Assembly: GCF_014837235.1 (NCBI RefSeq)
Contig: NZ_JACYFT010000002.1
Coordinates: 248,001 to 312,000 of the forward strand
DNA from: Limnohabitans radicicola
GTDB taxonomy: Bacteria; Pseudomonadota; Gammaproteobacteria; Burkholderiales; Burkholderiaceae_C
Length of the DNA stretch: 64,000 nt
Reading direction: 5' to 3'
The notes beneath the pieces were generated by a model. That model saw only the letters and a list, made by a program, of their open reading frames with translations, made no database searches and had not been told where the DNA came from. The position numbers and the translations under genes were made by a program. Of this stretch, positions 10,873-21,400 are shown in pieces (the stretch's first letter is position 1; every line of letters begins with the position of its first letter).

Positions 10873-11382
10873 ATGACCACAATGACTGCTTCCTCCTTCT
10901 CGATCAAGGACTTCTTCAAGAGCTTCATGCTCGTGGAGTTGCTCAAGGGCATGGCCCTGACCGGACGCTACGCATTCGCCCGCAAGGTGACGCTGGAGTT
11001 CCCGGAAGAAAAAACACCGCTGTCGCCCCGTTTTCGTGGCCTGCATGCCCTGCGCCGTTACGACAACGGTGAAGAGCGCTGCATCGCCTGCAAACTGTGC
11101 GAGGCCGTTTGCCCGGCGATGGCCATCACCATCGAGGCGGGTCAACGCGAAGACGGCTCGCGCCGCACCACGCGCTATGACATCGACCTGACCAAGTGCA
11201 TCTTCTGCGGCTTCTGCGAAGAAAGCTGCCCGGTGGACTCGATCGTTGAGACGCACATTTTTGAGTACCACGGCGAAAAACGTGGCGACCTGTACTTCAC
11301 CAAGGACATGTTGCTGGCCGTGGGGGACCGGTATGAAAAAGAGATCGCAGCCAACAAGGCCGCTGATGCTCCATACCGCTGA
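10873..11382 (+). CDS. nuoI: NADH-quinone oxidoreductase subunit I
   Basis: A 169-residue ferredoxin-type subunit (TYKY family) carrying [4Fe-4S] clusters N6a and N6b. The two CxxCxxCxxxCP motifs are [12 protein letters not shown] and [12 protein letters not shown]. An amphipathic N-terminal segment ([19 protein letters not shown]) anchors it to the membrane face. The ATG at 10873 is chosen; MTTMTASSF could also start at the second ATG (10882). An in-frame extension upstream lies within nuoH. Confidence 0.96.
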   Translation: MTTMTASSFSIKDFFKSFMLVELLKGMALTGRYAFARKVTLEFPEEKTPLSPRFRGLHALRRYDNGEERCIACKLCEAVCPAMAITIEAGQREDGSRRTTRYDIDLTKCIFCGFCEESCPVDSIVETHIFEYHGEKRGDLYFTKDMLLAVGDRYEKEIAANKAADAPYR

Positions 11383-11412
11383 TCATTGAACCTACCTACA
11401 AAGATATCCCCC

Positions 11413-12057
11413 ATGGACGTCAAGACCGGTTTCTTCTACCTCTTCTCGGTGGTGCTGTTGTTTTCAGCCTTCCGGGTGGTCACGGCCCGCAACCCTGTGC
11501 ATGCGGTGCTCTTTCTCATGCTGGCCTTCTCGCAGGCCTCAGCCATCTGGCTGCTGCTCAACGCTGAATTCCTGGCCATCACCCTCGTGCTGGTTTACCT
11601 CGGCGCGGTGATGGTGCTTTTCCTGTTTGTCGTGATGATGCTGGACATCAATGTCGACACGCTCCGGCAAGGTTTCTGGAAGAACTTCCCGCTGGCGGCC
11701 ACTTTGGGCGCCGTGGTCGCGTTCGAGATGACGGCGGTGTTGATGAGCGGCTTTCGCCTGTCGCAGGCACCAGTGGCCGCGGTGGCTGCGGGCAGCGCAC
11801 CGGTGTCCAACAGCAAAGCGCTGGGCGTGTTGCTTTACACCGAGTACCTGATGCCCATCCAGATTGCTGCGGCCATCCTGCTGGTGGCCATGGTGGCTGC
11901 GATTGCCCTGACCCTGCGCCAACGCAAGGACAGCAAGGCGATCAACCCTTCCATCCAGGTGCGTGTGCGTGCCGCTGACCGCCTACAAGTGGTCCAGATG
12001 GCCGCCACGCAGGTTGCGCCTGCACCGGCCCCCGCTGCAGCAGAGGAGAACAAGTGA
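11413..12057 (+). CDS. nuoJ: NADH-quinone oxidoreductase subunit J
   Basis: A 214-residue membrane subunit with about five helices, including the pi-bulge-type helix region [18 protein letters not shown] that is characteristic of NuoJ/ND6. It is about 30 residues longer than E. coli NuoJ. The extra length is a C-terminal tail ([15 protein letters not shown] end) that looks disordered. The ATG at 11413 starts [11 protein letters not shown]; a TTG 27 nt upstream is a less likely alternative. The stop overlaps the nuoK start. Confidence 0.95.
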   Translation: MDVKTGFFYLFSVVLLFSAFRVVTARNPVHAVLFLMLAFSQASAIWLLLNAEFLAITLVLVYLGAVMVLFLFVVMMLDINVDTLRQGFWKNFPLAATLGAVVAFEMTAVLMSGFRLSQAPVAAVAAGSAPVSNSKALGVLLYTEYLMPIQIAAAILLVAMVAAIALTLRQRKDSKAINPSIQVRVRAADRLQVVQMAATQVAPAPAPAAAEENK

Positions 12058-12365
12058 TGTCATTGACCCTCGGACACTTTCTTTCACTGGGTGCGATGCT
12101 GTTCGCACTGGCCGTGATCGGCATCTTTCTGAACCGCAAGAACCTGATCGTGCTGCTGATGGCCATCGAGCTGATGCTGTTGGCCGTCAACATGAACTTT
12201 GTGGCCTTCTCGCACTACCTGGGTGACATGCACGGACAAGTGTTCGTGTTCTTCATTCTGACGGTGGCGGCGGCCGAATCGGCCATCGGTCTGGCCATTC
12301 TGGTGCTGCTGTTCCGCAACAAGAACAGCATCGACGTCCAAGACCTCAACACGCTCAAGGGTTAA
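12057..12365 (+). CDS. nuoK: NADH-quinone oxidoreductase subunit K
   Basis: A 102-residue three-helix membrane subunit (ND4L family). The buried glutamates used in proton transfer are visible in [17 protein letters not shown] and [18 protein letters not shown]. The ATG at 12057 overlaps the nuoJ stop by one base (TGATG). A GTG directly before it, in the same frame, would add one residue. nuoL begins 7 nt downstream. Confidence 0.96.
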   Translation: MSLTLGHFLSLGAMLFALAVIGIFLNRKNLIVLLMAIELMLLAVNMNFVAFSHYLGDMHGQVFVFFILTVAAAESAIGLAILVLLFRNKNSIDVQDLNTLKG

Positions 12366-12372
12366 TAAAAAA

Positions 12373-14394
12373 ATGAGTCAAACCCTCAACGCAAGCACGC
12401 TGCTGGCTGTGCCGCTCGCGCCCCTGGTGGGCTCGGCGCTGGCCGGTATTCTGGGCACCAAGTTCGGTGGCAACTGGATCGGCCGCAAGCTGTCGCACAC
12501 CCTGACGATTCTGGGCGTGCTGGTGGCCTTCATCATCTCCGCCATGACGCTCAAGAGCGTGATCGACGGCGCCCGCTTCAACGAAACCCTCTACACCTGG
12601 ATGGTGGTCGGCGGTCTGAAGATGGAAGTCGGCTTCCTGGTCGACGGCCTCACCGCCATGATGATGTGTGTGGTGACCTTTGTGTCGCTGATGGTGCACC
12701 TCTACACCATCGGCTACATGGACGAAGACGAAGGCTACAACCGTTTCTTTGCCTACATCTCGCTCTTCACCTTCTCGATGCTGATGCTCGTCATGAGCAA
12801 CAACATGCTTCAGCTGTTCTTCGGCTGGGAAGCTGTGGGCCTGGTGTCTTACCTGTTGATCGGTTTCTGGTTCAACAAGCCCACCGCCATCTTCGCCAAC
12901 ATGAAGGCCTTCCTGGTCAACCGTGTGGGCGACTTTGGCTTCATCCTGGGCATTGGTCTGATCGCGGCCTATGCAGGCACGCTCAACTATGCCGAAACCT
13001 TTGCCAAAGCCGCCGAGCTGGGCGCATTGACGTTCCCTGGCACCGACTGGATGCTGGTGACCGTGGTCTGCATCTGCCTGTTCATCGGTGCCATGGGCAA
13101 GTCGGCCCAGTTCCCGCTGCACGTGTGGTTGCCGGACTCGATGGAAGGCCCCACGCCGATTTCGGCGCTGATCCATGCCGCGACCATGGTGACCGCAGGC
13201 ATCTTCATGGTGGCCCGCATGTCACCACTGTTTGAGTTGTCGGACACCGCACTGAACTTCATCATGGTGATCGGCTCGATCACGGCCCTGTTCATGGGCT
13301 TCCTGGGCATCATCCAGAACGACATCAAACGTGTGGTGGCTTATTCCACCTTGTCGCAGCTCGGTTACATGACGGTTGCTCTGGGCGCGTCGGCTTACTC
13401 GGTGGCCGTGTTCCACCTGATGACGCACGCGTTCTTCAAGGCTTTGTTGTTCCTCGGTGCGGGTTCCGTCATCATGGGCATGCACCACAACCAGGACATC
13501 CGCTGGATGGGCGGCGTGCGCAAGTACATGCCGATCACCTGGATCACCTCGCTGCTGGGTTCTCTGGCCCTGATCGGCACGCCGTTCTTCTCGGGTTTTT
13601 ACTCCAAGGACAGCATCATCGAAGCCGTGGCCGAAAGCCACCTGCCTGCTGCAGGTTTTGCCAACATCGCCGTGCTGGCGGGTGTGTTCGTGACCGCCTT
13701 CTATTCGTTCCGCATGTACTTCCTGGTCTTCCACGGCAAGGAACGTTACGACCAGAACCCGGATGCGCACCACGATGACCACCACGGTCACGACGACCAC
13801 GGCCATGGCGACCATGGTCCGCATGAGTCGCCCTGGGTGGTGACGGTGCCCCTGATCCTTCTGGCCATCCCCTCGGTGGTGATCGGCTACATGACGATCG
13901 ATCCCATGTTGTTTGGCGAATTCTTCAAGGACGCGATCTTTGTGGATGCCGACAAGCACCATGTCATGCATGAGTTGGCCGATGCCTTCCACGGTCCGGT
14001 GGCCATGGCAGTGCATGCCGTGAGCACGCTGCCTTTCTGGCTGGCGCTGTCGGGTGTGGCGGTCTCCTGGTACATGTACCTGATCAACCCTGCCGTCCCC
14101 GCGTTCTTTGCCCGTGTGCTGCGTCCGCTGGTCGTCGTGCTCGAGAACAAATACTTTCTCGACTGGATCAACGAAAACATCCTGGCCCGTGGTGCCCGCT
14201 TGCTGGGTACCGGTCTGTGGCAAGTGGGTGACCGTGCCCTGATCGATGGTCTGGTGGTCAACGGTTCATGGAAAGTCGTGGGCTGGGTCTCTGGCGTGGT
14301 GCGCTGGTTCCAGTCGGGTTTCCTGTACCACTATGCCCTGGTGATGATTTTGGGCGTGTTCATGCTGATGACGTATTTCGTCTGGCTGGCTTAA
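12373..14394 (+). CDS. nuoL: NADH-quinone oxidoreductase subunit L
   Basis: A 673-residue antiporter-like proton-pumping subunit at the distal end of the membrane arm. It has an N-terminal Proton_antipo_N region (FNETLYTWMVVGGLKMEVGF) and the main antiporter domain (SAQFPLHVWLPDSMEGPTPI, then ALIHAATMVTAGIFMVAR). The long C-terminal lateral helix that braces the membrane arm follows. A cytoplasm- or periplasm-facing loop at residues 466-484 is strikingly rich in histidine (nine His interleaved with Asp and Gly). It starts 7 nt after nuoK. Confidence 0.97.
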   Translation: MSQTLNASTLLAVPLAPLVGSALAGILGTKFGGNWIGRKLSHTLTILGVLVAFIISAMTLKSVIDGARFNETLYTWMVVGGLKMEVGFLVDGLTAMMMCVVTFVSLMVHLYTIGYMDEDEGYNRFFAYISLFTFSMLMLVMSNNMLQLFFGWEAVGLVSYLLIGFWFNKPTAIFANMKAFLVNRVGDFGFILGIGLIAAYAGTLNYAETFAKAAELGALTFPGTDWMLVTVVCICLFIGAMGKSAQFPLHVWLPDSMEGPTPISALIHAATMVTAGIFMVARMSPLFELSDTALNFIMVIGSITALFMGFLGIIQNDIKRVVAYSTLSQLGYMTVALGASAYSVAVFHLMTHAFFKALLFLGAGSVIMGMHHNQDIRWMGGVRKYMPITWITSLLGSLALIGTPFFSGFYSKDSIIEAVAESHLPAAGFANIAVLAGVFVTAFYSFRMYFLVFHGKERYDQNPDAHHDDHHGHDDHGHGDHGPHESPWVVTVPLILLAIPSVVIGYMTIDPMLFGEFFKDAIFVDADKHHVMHELADAFHGPVAMAVHAVSTLPFWLALSGVAVSWYMYLINPAVPAFFARVLRPLVVVLENKYFLDWINENILARGARLLGTGLWQVGDRALIDGLVVNGSWKVVGWVSGVVRWFQSGFLYHYALVMILGVFMLMTYFVWLA

Positions 14395-14416
14395 CGATTA
14401 CAAGGAAGTCATAAAA

Positions 14417-15895
14417 ATGGGATTGTTGAGCCTTGCCATCTGGACGCCAATTGCTTTTGGCGTCATCTTGCTGGCCCTGGGACGTGACGAGCAGGCCAGC
14501 GCTGTGCGCTGGTTGGCCCTGATCGGTGCTGTGGTCAGTTTCCTCATCACCTTGCCGCTGTACTCGGGCTTCCAGCTGGGCACATCGGCCATGCAGTTCG
14601 TCGAAAAGGCGAGCTGGATCGAGCGCTTCAATGTCAACTACGCGCTGGGCGTGGACGGCATTTCGCTGTGGTTCGTGCTGCTGACCGCTTTCATCAACGT
14701 GATCGTCGTGATCGCGGGTTGGGAAGTGATCACCCGCAAAGTCAACCAGTACATGGCCGCTTTCCTGATCCTGTCGGGTCTGATGATCGGCGTGTTCAGT
14801 GCCCTGGACGGCATCCTGTTCTACGTCTTCTTTGAAGCAACCTTGATCCCGATGTACCTGATCATCGGCATCTGGGGTGGCCCGAACAAGATCTACGCCG
14901 CTTTCAAGTTTTTCCTGTACACGCTGCTGGGCTCGCTGCTGACGCTGATCGCCCTGATTTACCTGTACACCGCCTCCAACGGCAGTTTCGACATCCTGGC
15001 CTGGCACAAGCTGCCGTTGTCCGGTCATGTGCAGACCTTGCTGTTCTTCGCCTTCTTTGCGGCGTTCGCGGTCAAGGTACCGATGTGGCCCGTGCACACC
15101 TGGTTGCCTGATGTGCACGTGGAAGCGCCTACAGGCGGCTCTGCCGTGCTGGCGGCCATCATGCTGAAACTCGGCGCCTATGGCTTCCTGCGTTTTTCGA
15201 TGCCCATTGCGCCGGACGCTGCGCGCGAGTGGGGCACCCTGATGATCGTGCTGTCTTTGGTGGCGGTGATCTATGTGGGTCTGGTCGCCATGGTCCAGCA
15301 GGACATGAAGAAGCTGGTGGCTTATTCTTCGGTGGCGCACATGGGTTTTGTGACGCTGGGCTTTTTCATCTTCAACCCGCTGGGCGTGTCCGGAGCCCTG
15401 GTGCAGATGATTGCCCACGGTTTCGTGTCCGCTGCGATGTTCCTCTCGATTGGCGTGTTGTACGACCGCGTGCATTCGCGTGAAATCTCCAGCTACGGCG
15501 GCGTGGTCAACACCATGCCCAAGTTCGCGGCCTTTGCCTTGCTGTTCTCGATGGCCAACTGCGGCCTGCCAGGCACAGCCGGTTTTGTGGGCGAGTGGAT
15601 GGTGATTCTGGGCGCCGTCAAGTTCAACTTCTGGATCGGCCTCTTGTCGGCTTCGGCCCTGATCTTTGGTGCGGCCTACACCCTGTGGATGTTCAAACGC
15701 GTCTACCTGGGGCCTGTGGCCAATGACCACGTCAAGGAACTGACCGACATCAACAGCCGCGAATTCCTGGTCATGGCCCTGTTGGCCATCGCTGTGCTGG
15801 CCATGGGCCTGTACCCGAAACCCTTCACGGATGTGATGGACACCTCGGTGGCTGACCTGCTCAAGCACGTGTCGCTGTCCAAGCTGCCCCAGTAA
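14417..15895 (+). CDS. nuoM: NADH-quinone oxidoreductase subunit M
   Basis: A 492-residue antiporter-like proton-pumping membrane subunit (ND4 family) with about 14 helices. The family hallmarks [38 protein letters not shown] (Lys and Glu of the proton channel) and [15 protein letters not shown] are present. A ribosome site (caaggaagtcat) precedes the ATG. Spacing to nuoL is 22 nt and to nuoN 20 nt. Confidence 0.97.
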   Translation: MGLLSLAIWTPIAFGVILLALGRDEQASAVRWLALIGAVVSFLITLPLYSGFQLGTSAMQFVEKASWIERFNVNYALGVDGISLWFVLLTAFINVIVVIAGWEVITRKVNQYMAAFLILSGLMIGVFSALDGILFYVFFEATLIPMYLIIGIWGGPNKIYAAFKFFLYTLLGSLLTLIALIYLYTASNGSFDILAWHKLPLSGHVQTLLFFAFFAAFAVKVPMWPVHTWLPDVHVEAPTGGSAVLAAIMLKLGAYGFLRFSMPIAPDAAREWGTLMIVLSLVAVIYVGLVAMVQQDMKKLVAYSSVAHMGFVTLGFFIFNPLGVSGALVQMIAHGFVSAAMFLSIGVLYDRVHSREISSYGGVVNTMPKFAAFALLFSMANCGLPGTAGFVGEWMVILGAVKFNFWIGLLSASALIFGAAYTLWMFKRVYLGPVANDHVKELTDINSREFLVMALLAIAVLAMGLYPKPFTDVMDTSVADLLKHVSLSKLPQ

Positions 15896-15915
15896 CGAAC
15901 GCAAGAATAGAAAGA

Positions 15916-17406
15916 ATGATGATGGACACCACCAGCTGGATGACGATCTATCCTGAAATCGTGTTGCTGGTCATGGCCTGCGTGATCGCGCTGGTCGACC
16001 TCTTCGTCAAGAGCCCACGCCGCACAGCCACCCACGTGCTGACCTTGCTCACGCTCGGCGGTGTGGCCTTGCTGCACGCCCTGTATGCCGATGCTGGCCA
16101 GACCTTGTACGGCTTTGGCCGTCTGGTGGTGAGCGACCCCCTGGGCCACTGGCTCAAGTGTTTTGCCAGCATCGCCGTCATGGTGACCCTGGTGTACTCG
16201 CGTCCTTACGCGGCTGACCGCGACATGCTGCGTGGCGGCGAGTTGTTCAGCCTGAGCATGTTTGCTTTGCTGGGCATGAGCGTGATGATCTCCGGTCAGA
16301 ACTTCCTGGTGCTGTACCTTGGCCTCGAACTGCTGACCCTGTCGAGCTATGCATTGGTAGCCCTGCGTCGCGACCACATGCAAGCCACCGAAGCGGCCAT
16401 GAAGTACTTTGTGCTGGGTGCCATGGCGTCGGGTTTCCTGCTTTACGGTATGTCCATGTTGTACGGTGCGACAGGCTCCCTGGAGCTGTCGGCCGTGCTC
16501 AAGGCCATCGCCTCGGGCCAGGTCAAGCACCAGGTGTTGGTGTTCGGTCTGGTGTTCATCGTGGCGGGTCTGGCGTTCAAGATCGGTGCCGTGCCTTTCC
16601 ACATGTGGATTCCCGACGTGTACCAAGGCGCCCCCACCGCGGCCACGCTGCTGATCGGTGGCGCGCCCAAGCTGGCCGCGTTCGCCCTGATGATCCGTTT
16701 GCTGGTGGAAGGCTTGCTGCCGCTGGCCATCGACTGGCAGCAGATGCTGGCTTTCCTGGCCATCGCTTCGCTGGCCGTGGGTAACCTGGCCGCCATTGCG
16801 CAGACCAACCTCAAGCGCATGCTGGCGTATTCGACCATCGCGCAAATGGGTTTTGTGCTGCTGGGTTTTGTGGCAGGCATCATCAACGGTCAAACCACAC
16901 TGGCCGCCAACGCCTACAGCTCGGCCATGTTCTACATCGTCGGTTATGTGCTGACCACGCTGGCCAGCTTCGGCATCATCTTGCTGCTGGCCCGCCAGGG
17001 TTTCGAGAGCGAAGAGATCACCGACCTGGCCGGTCTGAACCAGCGTAGCCCCCTGTACGCTGGCGTGATGGCCATCTGCCTGTTCTCGTTGGCCGGCATC
17101 CCACCCATGGTGGGCTTCTATGCCAAGCTGGCGGTGCTGCAGTCCCTGATCGCTTCGGGTCAAGGCTTCTACATCGGTCTGGCCATCTACGCCGTGCTGA
17201 TGTCGCTGATCGGCGCTTTCTACTACCTGCGCGTTGTGAAAGTCATGTACTTTGACGAGCCGGTCACGGCCACCACTGTGTCGGCCCCCGCCGACGTGCG
17301 CGTGGTCTTGTCGATCAACGGTTTGCTGGTGCTGGTTCTGGGCATCGTGCCTGGCGCCCTGATGGCCTTGTGCGCTCAGGCTGTCAAGAGCATGCTGGCC
17401 CTGTAA
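15916..17406 (+). CDS. nuoN: NADH-quinone oxidoreductase subunit N
   Basis: A 496-residue antiporter-like proton-pumping subunit (ND2 family). It shows [40 protein letters not shown] and [20 protein letters not shown], with the conserved Lys and Glu residues of the half-channels. Three consecutive Met codons open the gene (15916, 15919 and one after), so the exact start is uncertain by one or two residues. DUF2818 follows after 7 nt, so the transcript probably continues. Confidence 0.97.
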   Translation: MMMDTTSWMTIYPEIVLLVMACVIALVDLFVKSPRRTATHVLTLLTLGGVALLHALYADAGQTLYGFGRLVVSDPLGHWLKCFASIAVMVTLVYSRPYAADRDMLRGGELFSLSMFALLGMSVMISGQNFLVLYLGLELLTLSSYALVALRRDHMQATEAAMKYFVLGAMASGFLLYGMSMLYGATGSLELSAVLKAIASGQVKHQVLVFGLVFIVAGLAFKIGAVPFHMWIPDVYQGAPTAATLLIGGAPKLAAFALMIRLLVEGLLPLAIDWQQMLAFLAIASLAVGNLAAIAQTNLKRMLAYSTIAQMGFVLLGFVAGIINGQTTLAANAYSSAMFYIVGYVLTTLASFGIILLLARQGFESEEITDLAGLNQRSPLYAGVMAICLFSLAGIPPMVGFYAKLAVLQSLIASGQGFYIGLAIYAVLMSLIGAFYYLRVVKVMYFDEPVTATTVSAPADVRVVLSINGLLVLVLGIVPGALMALCAQAVKSMLAL

Positions 17407-17413
17407 GCCACCC

Positions 17414-17716
17414 ATGTCCGTTTCATTGCAGATTGGAGCCCTGGTGCTGCTGGCCGTGATGGCCGCCAATCTGCCATTTGCCAACCACCGCGTGCTCGCC
17501 CTGGGCCCGGTGCGTGCGCCCAAATCCCTGCCATGGCGCTTGTTGGAGCTGGTGCTGTTGTACTTCGTGGTCGGCGGCATCGGCCTGGCACTTGAAAAGA
17601 ACGCGGGCCAGATCGCCCCGCAAGGCTGGGAGTTTTATGCGGTCACGGCCACCATGTTCTTGACGCTGGCCTTCCCTGGCTTTGTCTACCGTTATCTTTT
17701 GCACCGCCGCGATTGA
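17414..17716 (+). CDS. DUF2818 family small membrane protein
   Basis: A 100-residue protein with an N-terminal hydrophobic segment (IGALVLLAVMAANLPF), a central helix (LLELVLLYFVVGGIGLAL) and a C-terminal one (TATMFLTLAFPGFVYRYLL). The pattern matches the DUF2818 family, known to me mainly from betaproteobacteria. It sits 7 nt behind nuoN and is surely cotranscribed. A role in complex I assembly or stability is an inference from position only; no catalytic motif is visible. Confidence 0.85.
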   Translation: MSVSLQIGALVLLAVMAANLPFANHRVLALGPVRAPKSLPWRLLELVLLYFVVGGIGLALEKNAGQIAPQGWEFYAVTATMFLTLAFPGFVYRYLLHRRD

Positions 17717-17751
17717 CGCCGTGTCTTCCCGGCACCTGACAGGCTGCCCCC

Positions 17752-18342
17752 ATGTCTGATGAACACCTGATTGAGCAGAGCCTGGAGCGGCAAGAGCTGT
17801 TCAAGGGCCGATTCCTGCACGCCTTTCGCGACACCGTTCGCTTGCCCGATGGGGGTGAGGCCACGCGTGAATACGTGGTCCATCCTGGCGCCGTGGTGGT
17901 GGTCCCTCTGTTGCAAGGACCAAACGGGCAGACGCGCATTGTGCTGGAGCGCCAGTACCGCTACCCCGTGGGCCAGGTGATGATCGAGTTGCCTGCAGGC
18001 AAACTCGACGCCGGTGAAGACCCGCTCTTGTGCGGGCAACGCGAACTGTTCGAAGAAACCGGCTACCGGGCCCATGAGTGGGCCAGGGCAGGGCAAATGC
18101 ACCTGGCCATCGCCTACTCCACCGAAGTCATCCACATCTATTTCGCCCGCGGCCTGACCTCGGGTGAACGTCAGCTCGATCAGGGCGAATTTCTGGATGT
18201 GTTCTCGGCCACCCCCGATGAACTGATGGCCTGGTGCCGTGAGGGGAAAGTCACCGATGCCAAAACACTCAGTTGCATGGTTTGGCTGCAAAATGTGCTT
18301 TCAGGCGACTGGCCACTTGACTGGCAATCGGCGCCGACTTGA
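17752..18342 (+). CDS. NUDIX hydrolase, ADP-ribose pyrophosphatase-like
   Basis: A 196-residue protein with a complete Nudix box, starting at GKLDAGEDPLLCGQRELFEE and running into TGYRAHEW, which matches Gx5Ex7REuxEExGu. The surrounding pattern (EYVVHPGAVVVVPLL before the box, YSTEVIHIYFARGL after it) resembles ADP-ribose pyrophosphatases of the NudF type. These hydrolyse ADP-ribose to AMP and ribose 5-phosphate. The substrate is inferred, not shown. Its stop overlaps the next gene region at 18339, and it sits in the nuo-DUF2818 transcription unit. Confidence 0.88.
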   Translation: MSDEHLIEQSLERQELFKGRFLHAFRDTVRLPDGGEATREYVVHPGAVVVVPLLQGPNGQTRIVLERQYRYPVGQVMIELPAGKLDAGEDPLLCGQRELFEETGYRAHEWARAGQMHLAIAYSTEVIHIYFARGLTSGERQLDQGEFLDVFSATPDELMAWCREGKVTDAKTLSCMVWLQNVLSGDWPLDWQSAPT

Positions 18343-18350
18343 TCCCCATC

Positions 18351-18809
18351 ATGAAAGTCCTCAACCTCCAGTGCAGTCAGGGGCATAGCTTTGAAGGCTG
18401 GTTTGCCTCGCAGGACGACTACGACGCGCAACGCAGCCGTGGCCTCGTCACGTGCCCGGTATGCAACAACAGCGAAGTGACCAAGATGCTCTCGGCGCCG
18501 CGCCTGAATCTTGGCGCAGGCCAGGCAGAGCCGCCAGCGAAGACCCAGACCGAATCCACGGCCGTGGCCAATGTGGCTCCGGCCCAGCTGCAGGCGGCTT
18601 GGATGCAGATGGTGCGGCACGTCATGGCCAACACCGAAGACGTGGGTCAGAAGTTTGCCGAAGAGGCCCGCAAGATCCACTACGGCGAGCGCGAGGAACG
18701 CAACATCCGGGGGCAAGCCACACGCGAGGAAACCGAAGCCTTGCTGGACGAAGGCATTGACATCTTGCCGCTGCCTGTACCCGCAGGGCTCAAAGAGCCT
18801 TTGCAATGA
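18351..18809 (+). CDS. DUF1178 family protein
   Basis: A 152-residue protein with a zinc-ribbon-like N-terminus: two metal-ligand pairs in NLQCSQGHSFEGWF and CPVCNNSEVTKML. A linker and the conserved helical part AWMQMVRHVMANTEDVGQKF and ALLDEGIDILPLPVPAGLKE follow. It matches DUF1178, whose function is unknown. MKVLNLQCSQGH at 18351 matches the family start better than the TTG at 18339. It is the last gene of the nuo tail; arfB follows 19 nt later. Confidence 0.85.
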   Translation: MKVLNLQCSQGHSFEGWFASQDDYDAQRSRGLVTCPVCNNSEVTKMLSAPRLNLGAGQAEPPAKTQTESTAVANVAPAQLQAAWMQMVRHVMANTEDVGQKFAEEARKIHYGEREERNIRGQATREETEALLDEGIDILPLPVPAGLKEPLQ

Positions 18810-18828
18810 GCTGCATCGGGGTTCTTGA

Positions 18829-19233
18829 ATGTCCCACGTGCTGACCATCCCCGAATCCGAAGTCGAACTCACCGCCGTCCGTGCCCAAGGACCGGGTGGG
18901 CAAAACGTCAACAAGGTCTCGACCGCCATCCAGTTGCGCTTGGATGTGGCCCATTCCAGCTTGCCGGAGGACGTGAAAGCCCGCTGGCTCGCTTCCAAAG
19001 ACAGTCGCCTCACGCCAGAAGGCGTCCTGGTGCTCAAGGCGCAAAGTTACCGCACGCAAGAGGCCAACCGGCAGGACGCTTGGGCACGGCTTTATGAGTT
19101 GTTGGGCCTGTTTTTGCGGGCGCCCAAGAAGCGCAAACCCACACGACCGACGCATGGTTCGGTGCAAAGGCGCTTGCAGGGCAAAGCCCAGCAGTCGCAG
19201 CTCAAGGCATCCAGGCGCTCGCGGCCTGAATGA
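18829..19233 (+). CDS. arfB: Alternative ribosome-rescue factor (peptidyl-tRNA hydrolase ArfB/YaeJ)
   Basis: A 134-residue ArfB. The catalytic GGQ loop is in [19 protein letters not shown] near residue 25. The C-terminal tail is strongly basic ([20 protein letters not shown], then ASRRSRPE) and in the family enters the empty mRNA channel of stalled ribosomes. It hydrolyses peptidyl-tRNA on non-stop ribosomes. The last 32 nt overlap the 3' end of miaA on the other strand. Confidence 0.94.
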   Translation: MSHVLTIPESEVELTAVRAQGPGGQNVNKVSTAIQLRLDVAHSSLPEDVKARWLASKDSRLTPEGVLVLKAQSYRTQEANRQDAWARLYELLGLFLRAPKKRKPTRPTHGSVQRRLQGKAQQSQLKASRRSRPE

Positions 19234-20164
19234 CCTGCGCGGTGGCCTGGGCCTGATCGGCGGCAACCACCGTGCGCCCCACCATGCCACGCAGCCAGGT
19301 GATCTGTCGCTTGGCGAGTTGGCGCGTGGCGAAGATGCCGCGCTCGCGGATTTCGGCTTCGCTCCAGCCTTCATCCAAGCCTTGCCAGGCCTGGCGGTAA
19401 CCCACACAGCGCATCGAGGGCAGATCGGGGTTCAGGTCACCGCGTGCGCGCAATGTCCGCACCTCATCGATGAAGCCTTGCGCCATCATTTGGTCAAAGC
19501 GCAGCGCAATCCGTTCGTGCAGCCAGGCGCGGTCGTCAGGCTCCAGGCTGATGACCGGGATGTTCAGCGCAGGCGCAGTGGTTTTGGGCGCCTGGTGAAA
19601 GGCCGAGAGTGGCTGCCCGGTGGACGTCCAAATCTCAAGCGCACGGCCAATGCGCTGGCTATCGCCCGGTGCCAGCCGCGCCGCCGTGACGGGGTCCACC
19701 CGCATCAGCTCCGCATGCAGGGCGGGCCAGCCGAGGGCCTGGGCGCGTTGCTGGATTTGCTCGCGCACCTGCGGGTCGGCCGCAGGCATGTCGTTCAGGC
19801 CTTCGAGCAGGGCCTTCAGATACAGCATGGTGCCGCCCACCAGCAAGGGGGTCTTGCCCCGGCGGCGGATGTCGCCGATCAGGCGTGTGGCTTCTTTGGC
19901 GAACTCGGCCGCACTGTAGCTTTGCAGCGGGTCGAGGATGTCGATCAGGTGGTGCGGCACGCAGGCCAGTTCTTCGCGGCTGGGCTTGGCGGTGCCGATG
20001 TCCATGCCCCGGTAGACCAGGGCCGAGTCCACGCTGACGATCTCGGCCCCGCCTTGCGCTTGCAATGCGTCTGCCAGGGCGAGGGCTGCGGCGGTTTTGC
20101 CGCTGGCCGTGGGGCCAACCAGGGCGATCGCATCGACCGCATGGTGCTCGGTGGACGTGCTCAT
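19202..20164 (-). CDS. miaA: tRNA dimethylallyltransferase
   Basis: A 320-residue enzyme that prenylates A37 of tRNAs reading U-initial codons. It has the P-loop GPTASGKT near the N-terminus, [17 protein letters not shown] (catalytic Asp and substrate contact), and [18 protein letters not shown]. The C-terminal tRNA-binding segment is [14 protein letters not shown]. The ATG at 20164 overlaps the stop of the upstream transporter by 4 nt. The frame continues upstream into that transporter, but the extension is not MiaA-like. Confidence 0.96.
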   Translation of the reverse strand: MSTSTEHHAVDAIALVGPTASGKTAAALALADALQAQGGAEIVSVDSALVYRGMDIGTAKPSREELACVPHHLIDILDPLQSYSAAEFAKEATRLIGDIRRRGKTPLLVGGTMLYLKALLEGLNDMPAADPQVREQIQQRAQALGWPALHAELMRVDPVTAARLAPGDSQRIGRALEIWTSTGQPLSAFHQAPKTTAPALNIPVISLEPDDRAWLHERIALRFDQMMAQGFIDEVRTLRARGDLNPDLPSMRCVGYRQAWQGLDEGWSEAEIRERGIFATRQLAKRQITWLRGMVGRTVVAADQAQATAQVIQAASAWMP

Positions 20165-21375
20165 GCTGCGGCCTTGAGAACCACCGGGCGGCCGTGGCGC
20201 TGCACGGCTGTCCAGGCGATGAAGGTGATGAAAGCGGCCCACAGCATCAGGCCGTGTGCCAGCGCGAAGACCGGGCGGTCCATGTGCTGGCCCAGCCAGC
20301 CACCCATGAAAAACGCGCCCAGCATCATCAAAAAGCCATTGAGCGCCGACGCCGTGCCTGCCCGGTGCGGGAAGGGGGCCACTGCGCCGCTTTGGCCGCA
20401 GGGTTGGTGCACGCCGTGGCCGAGCATGAAAATGTACATGGGCAGCATGACGGCCCAGGCACCGTACCAGTCCTGGCCTTCGCCCGCGTAGGCCAGCGCC
20501 ACCATCGACACACCACCGGTGATGGTGAGACAGGCCGCCACGCCCACAGTGCGGTGCACGCTGGTGCGGCGCAGCATCCAGCGGCACCAGAAGGTGCCCA
20601 CGATGTAGGACGCCGACATGCTCAGCATGAGCAAGCCGTAAGCGGTTTTGCTGTAGCCCAGCGCCTGGATGAAGACAAACGAAGAACTGGCCAGGAAGGT
20701 GAAGAGCCCCAGGTAGGAGCCTGCCGACAGCGCGCACCAGGTCTGGAAAGTGCGGTTGCGCAAAATCTCGAGGTTGGCCCGCACCAGCGGGCGGGCCTTC
20801 AAGGCGTGGGGGTCAGGTTGGGCCAGGGTTTCTTCAAAGTGCCAGTACAGCAGTGCCAGGGTGATGGCCCCGAAAAACCCCAGCATCGACAAGGCCCAAC
20901 GCCAGCCCACCCATTCGCTCAGCACACCGCCCAGGGGCGCGCAGGCGCAGGCGATGATGCCCAGCCCGGTGAGTGCCTGCGACATGACGGTCGCGCCTTG
21001 CGCGGGTGCATAGAGGTCGCGCACCACAGCGCGTGCAGCCATGACGCCCGCGCCCATGGCGATGCCTTGCACGGTGCGGCCTGCGATCAGCCAGGCCATG
21101 CTGGGCGCGAACATGCAGGCCACGGAGGCCAGGGTGTAGGTGGCCATGCCCCACAGCAGGATGGGTCTGCGCCCAAAGCGGTCAGACAGCGGGCCCCAAA
21201 TCAGTTGTGACAGGCCAAAGGCGAGCAGCAGCGCCGTGAGGGTCAGCTGGGCCTGGCCCATGCTGGCACCAAAGCCTGCGGTGATGGCGGGCAGGGCCGG
21301 CAGGTACAGGTCGGTGGTGACGGGCTGCATGCCCAGCAGCAGCGCGAGGATGAGGACGATCAGTTTGGGGGACAT
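20161..21375 (-). CDS. MFS drug-resistance transporter, Bcr/CflA type
   Basis: A 404-residue major facilitator with about 12 predicted helices. The loop 2-3 motif is [17 protein letters not shown] and an antiporter motif-C-like region lies at [18 protein letters not shown], both as in the Bcr/CflA branch of H+-coupled drug exporters. The start [18 protein letters not shown] is typical. Its stop is coupled to miaA by a 4-nt overlap. Substrates cannot be read from the sequence. Confidence 0.88.
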   Translation of the reverse strand: MSPKLIVLILALLLGMQPVTTDLYLPALPAITAGFGASMGQAQLTLTALLLAFGLSQLIWGPLSDRFGRRPILLWGMATYTLASVACMFAPSMAWLIAGRTVQGIAMGAGVMAARAVVRDLYAPAQGATVMSQALTGLGIIACACAPLGGVLSEWVGWRWALSMLGFFGAITLALLYWHFEETLAQPDPHALKARPLVRANLEILRNRTFQTWCALSAGSYLGLFTFLASSSFVFIQALGYSKTAYGLLMLSMSASYIVGTFWCRWMLRRTSVHRTVGVAACLTITGGVSMVALAYAGEGQDWYGAWAVMLPMYIFMLGHGVHQPCGQSGAVAPFPHRAGTASALNGFLMMLGAFFMGGWLGQHMDRPVFALAHGLMLWAAFITFIAWTAVQRHGRPVVLKAAA

Positions 21376-21400
21376 GGAGCCTTCAGACCTTCACTGGAGC

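Noticed and set aside
15703..17580. A 625-codon minus-strand open frame opposite nuoM and nuoN
   Set aside because: Composition (Gln/His/Arg-rich) and lack of any family motif show it is the antisense shadow of complex I genes.
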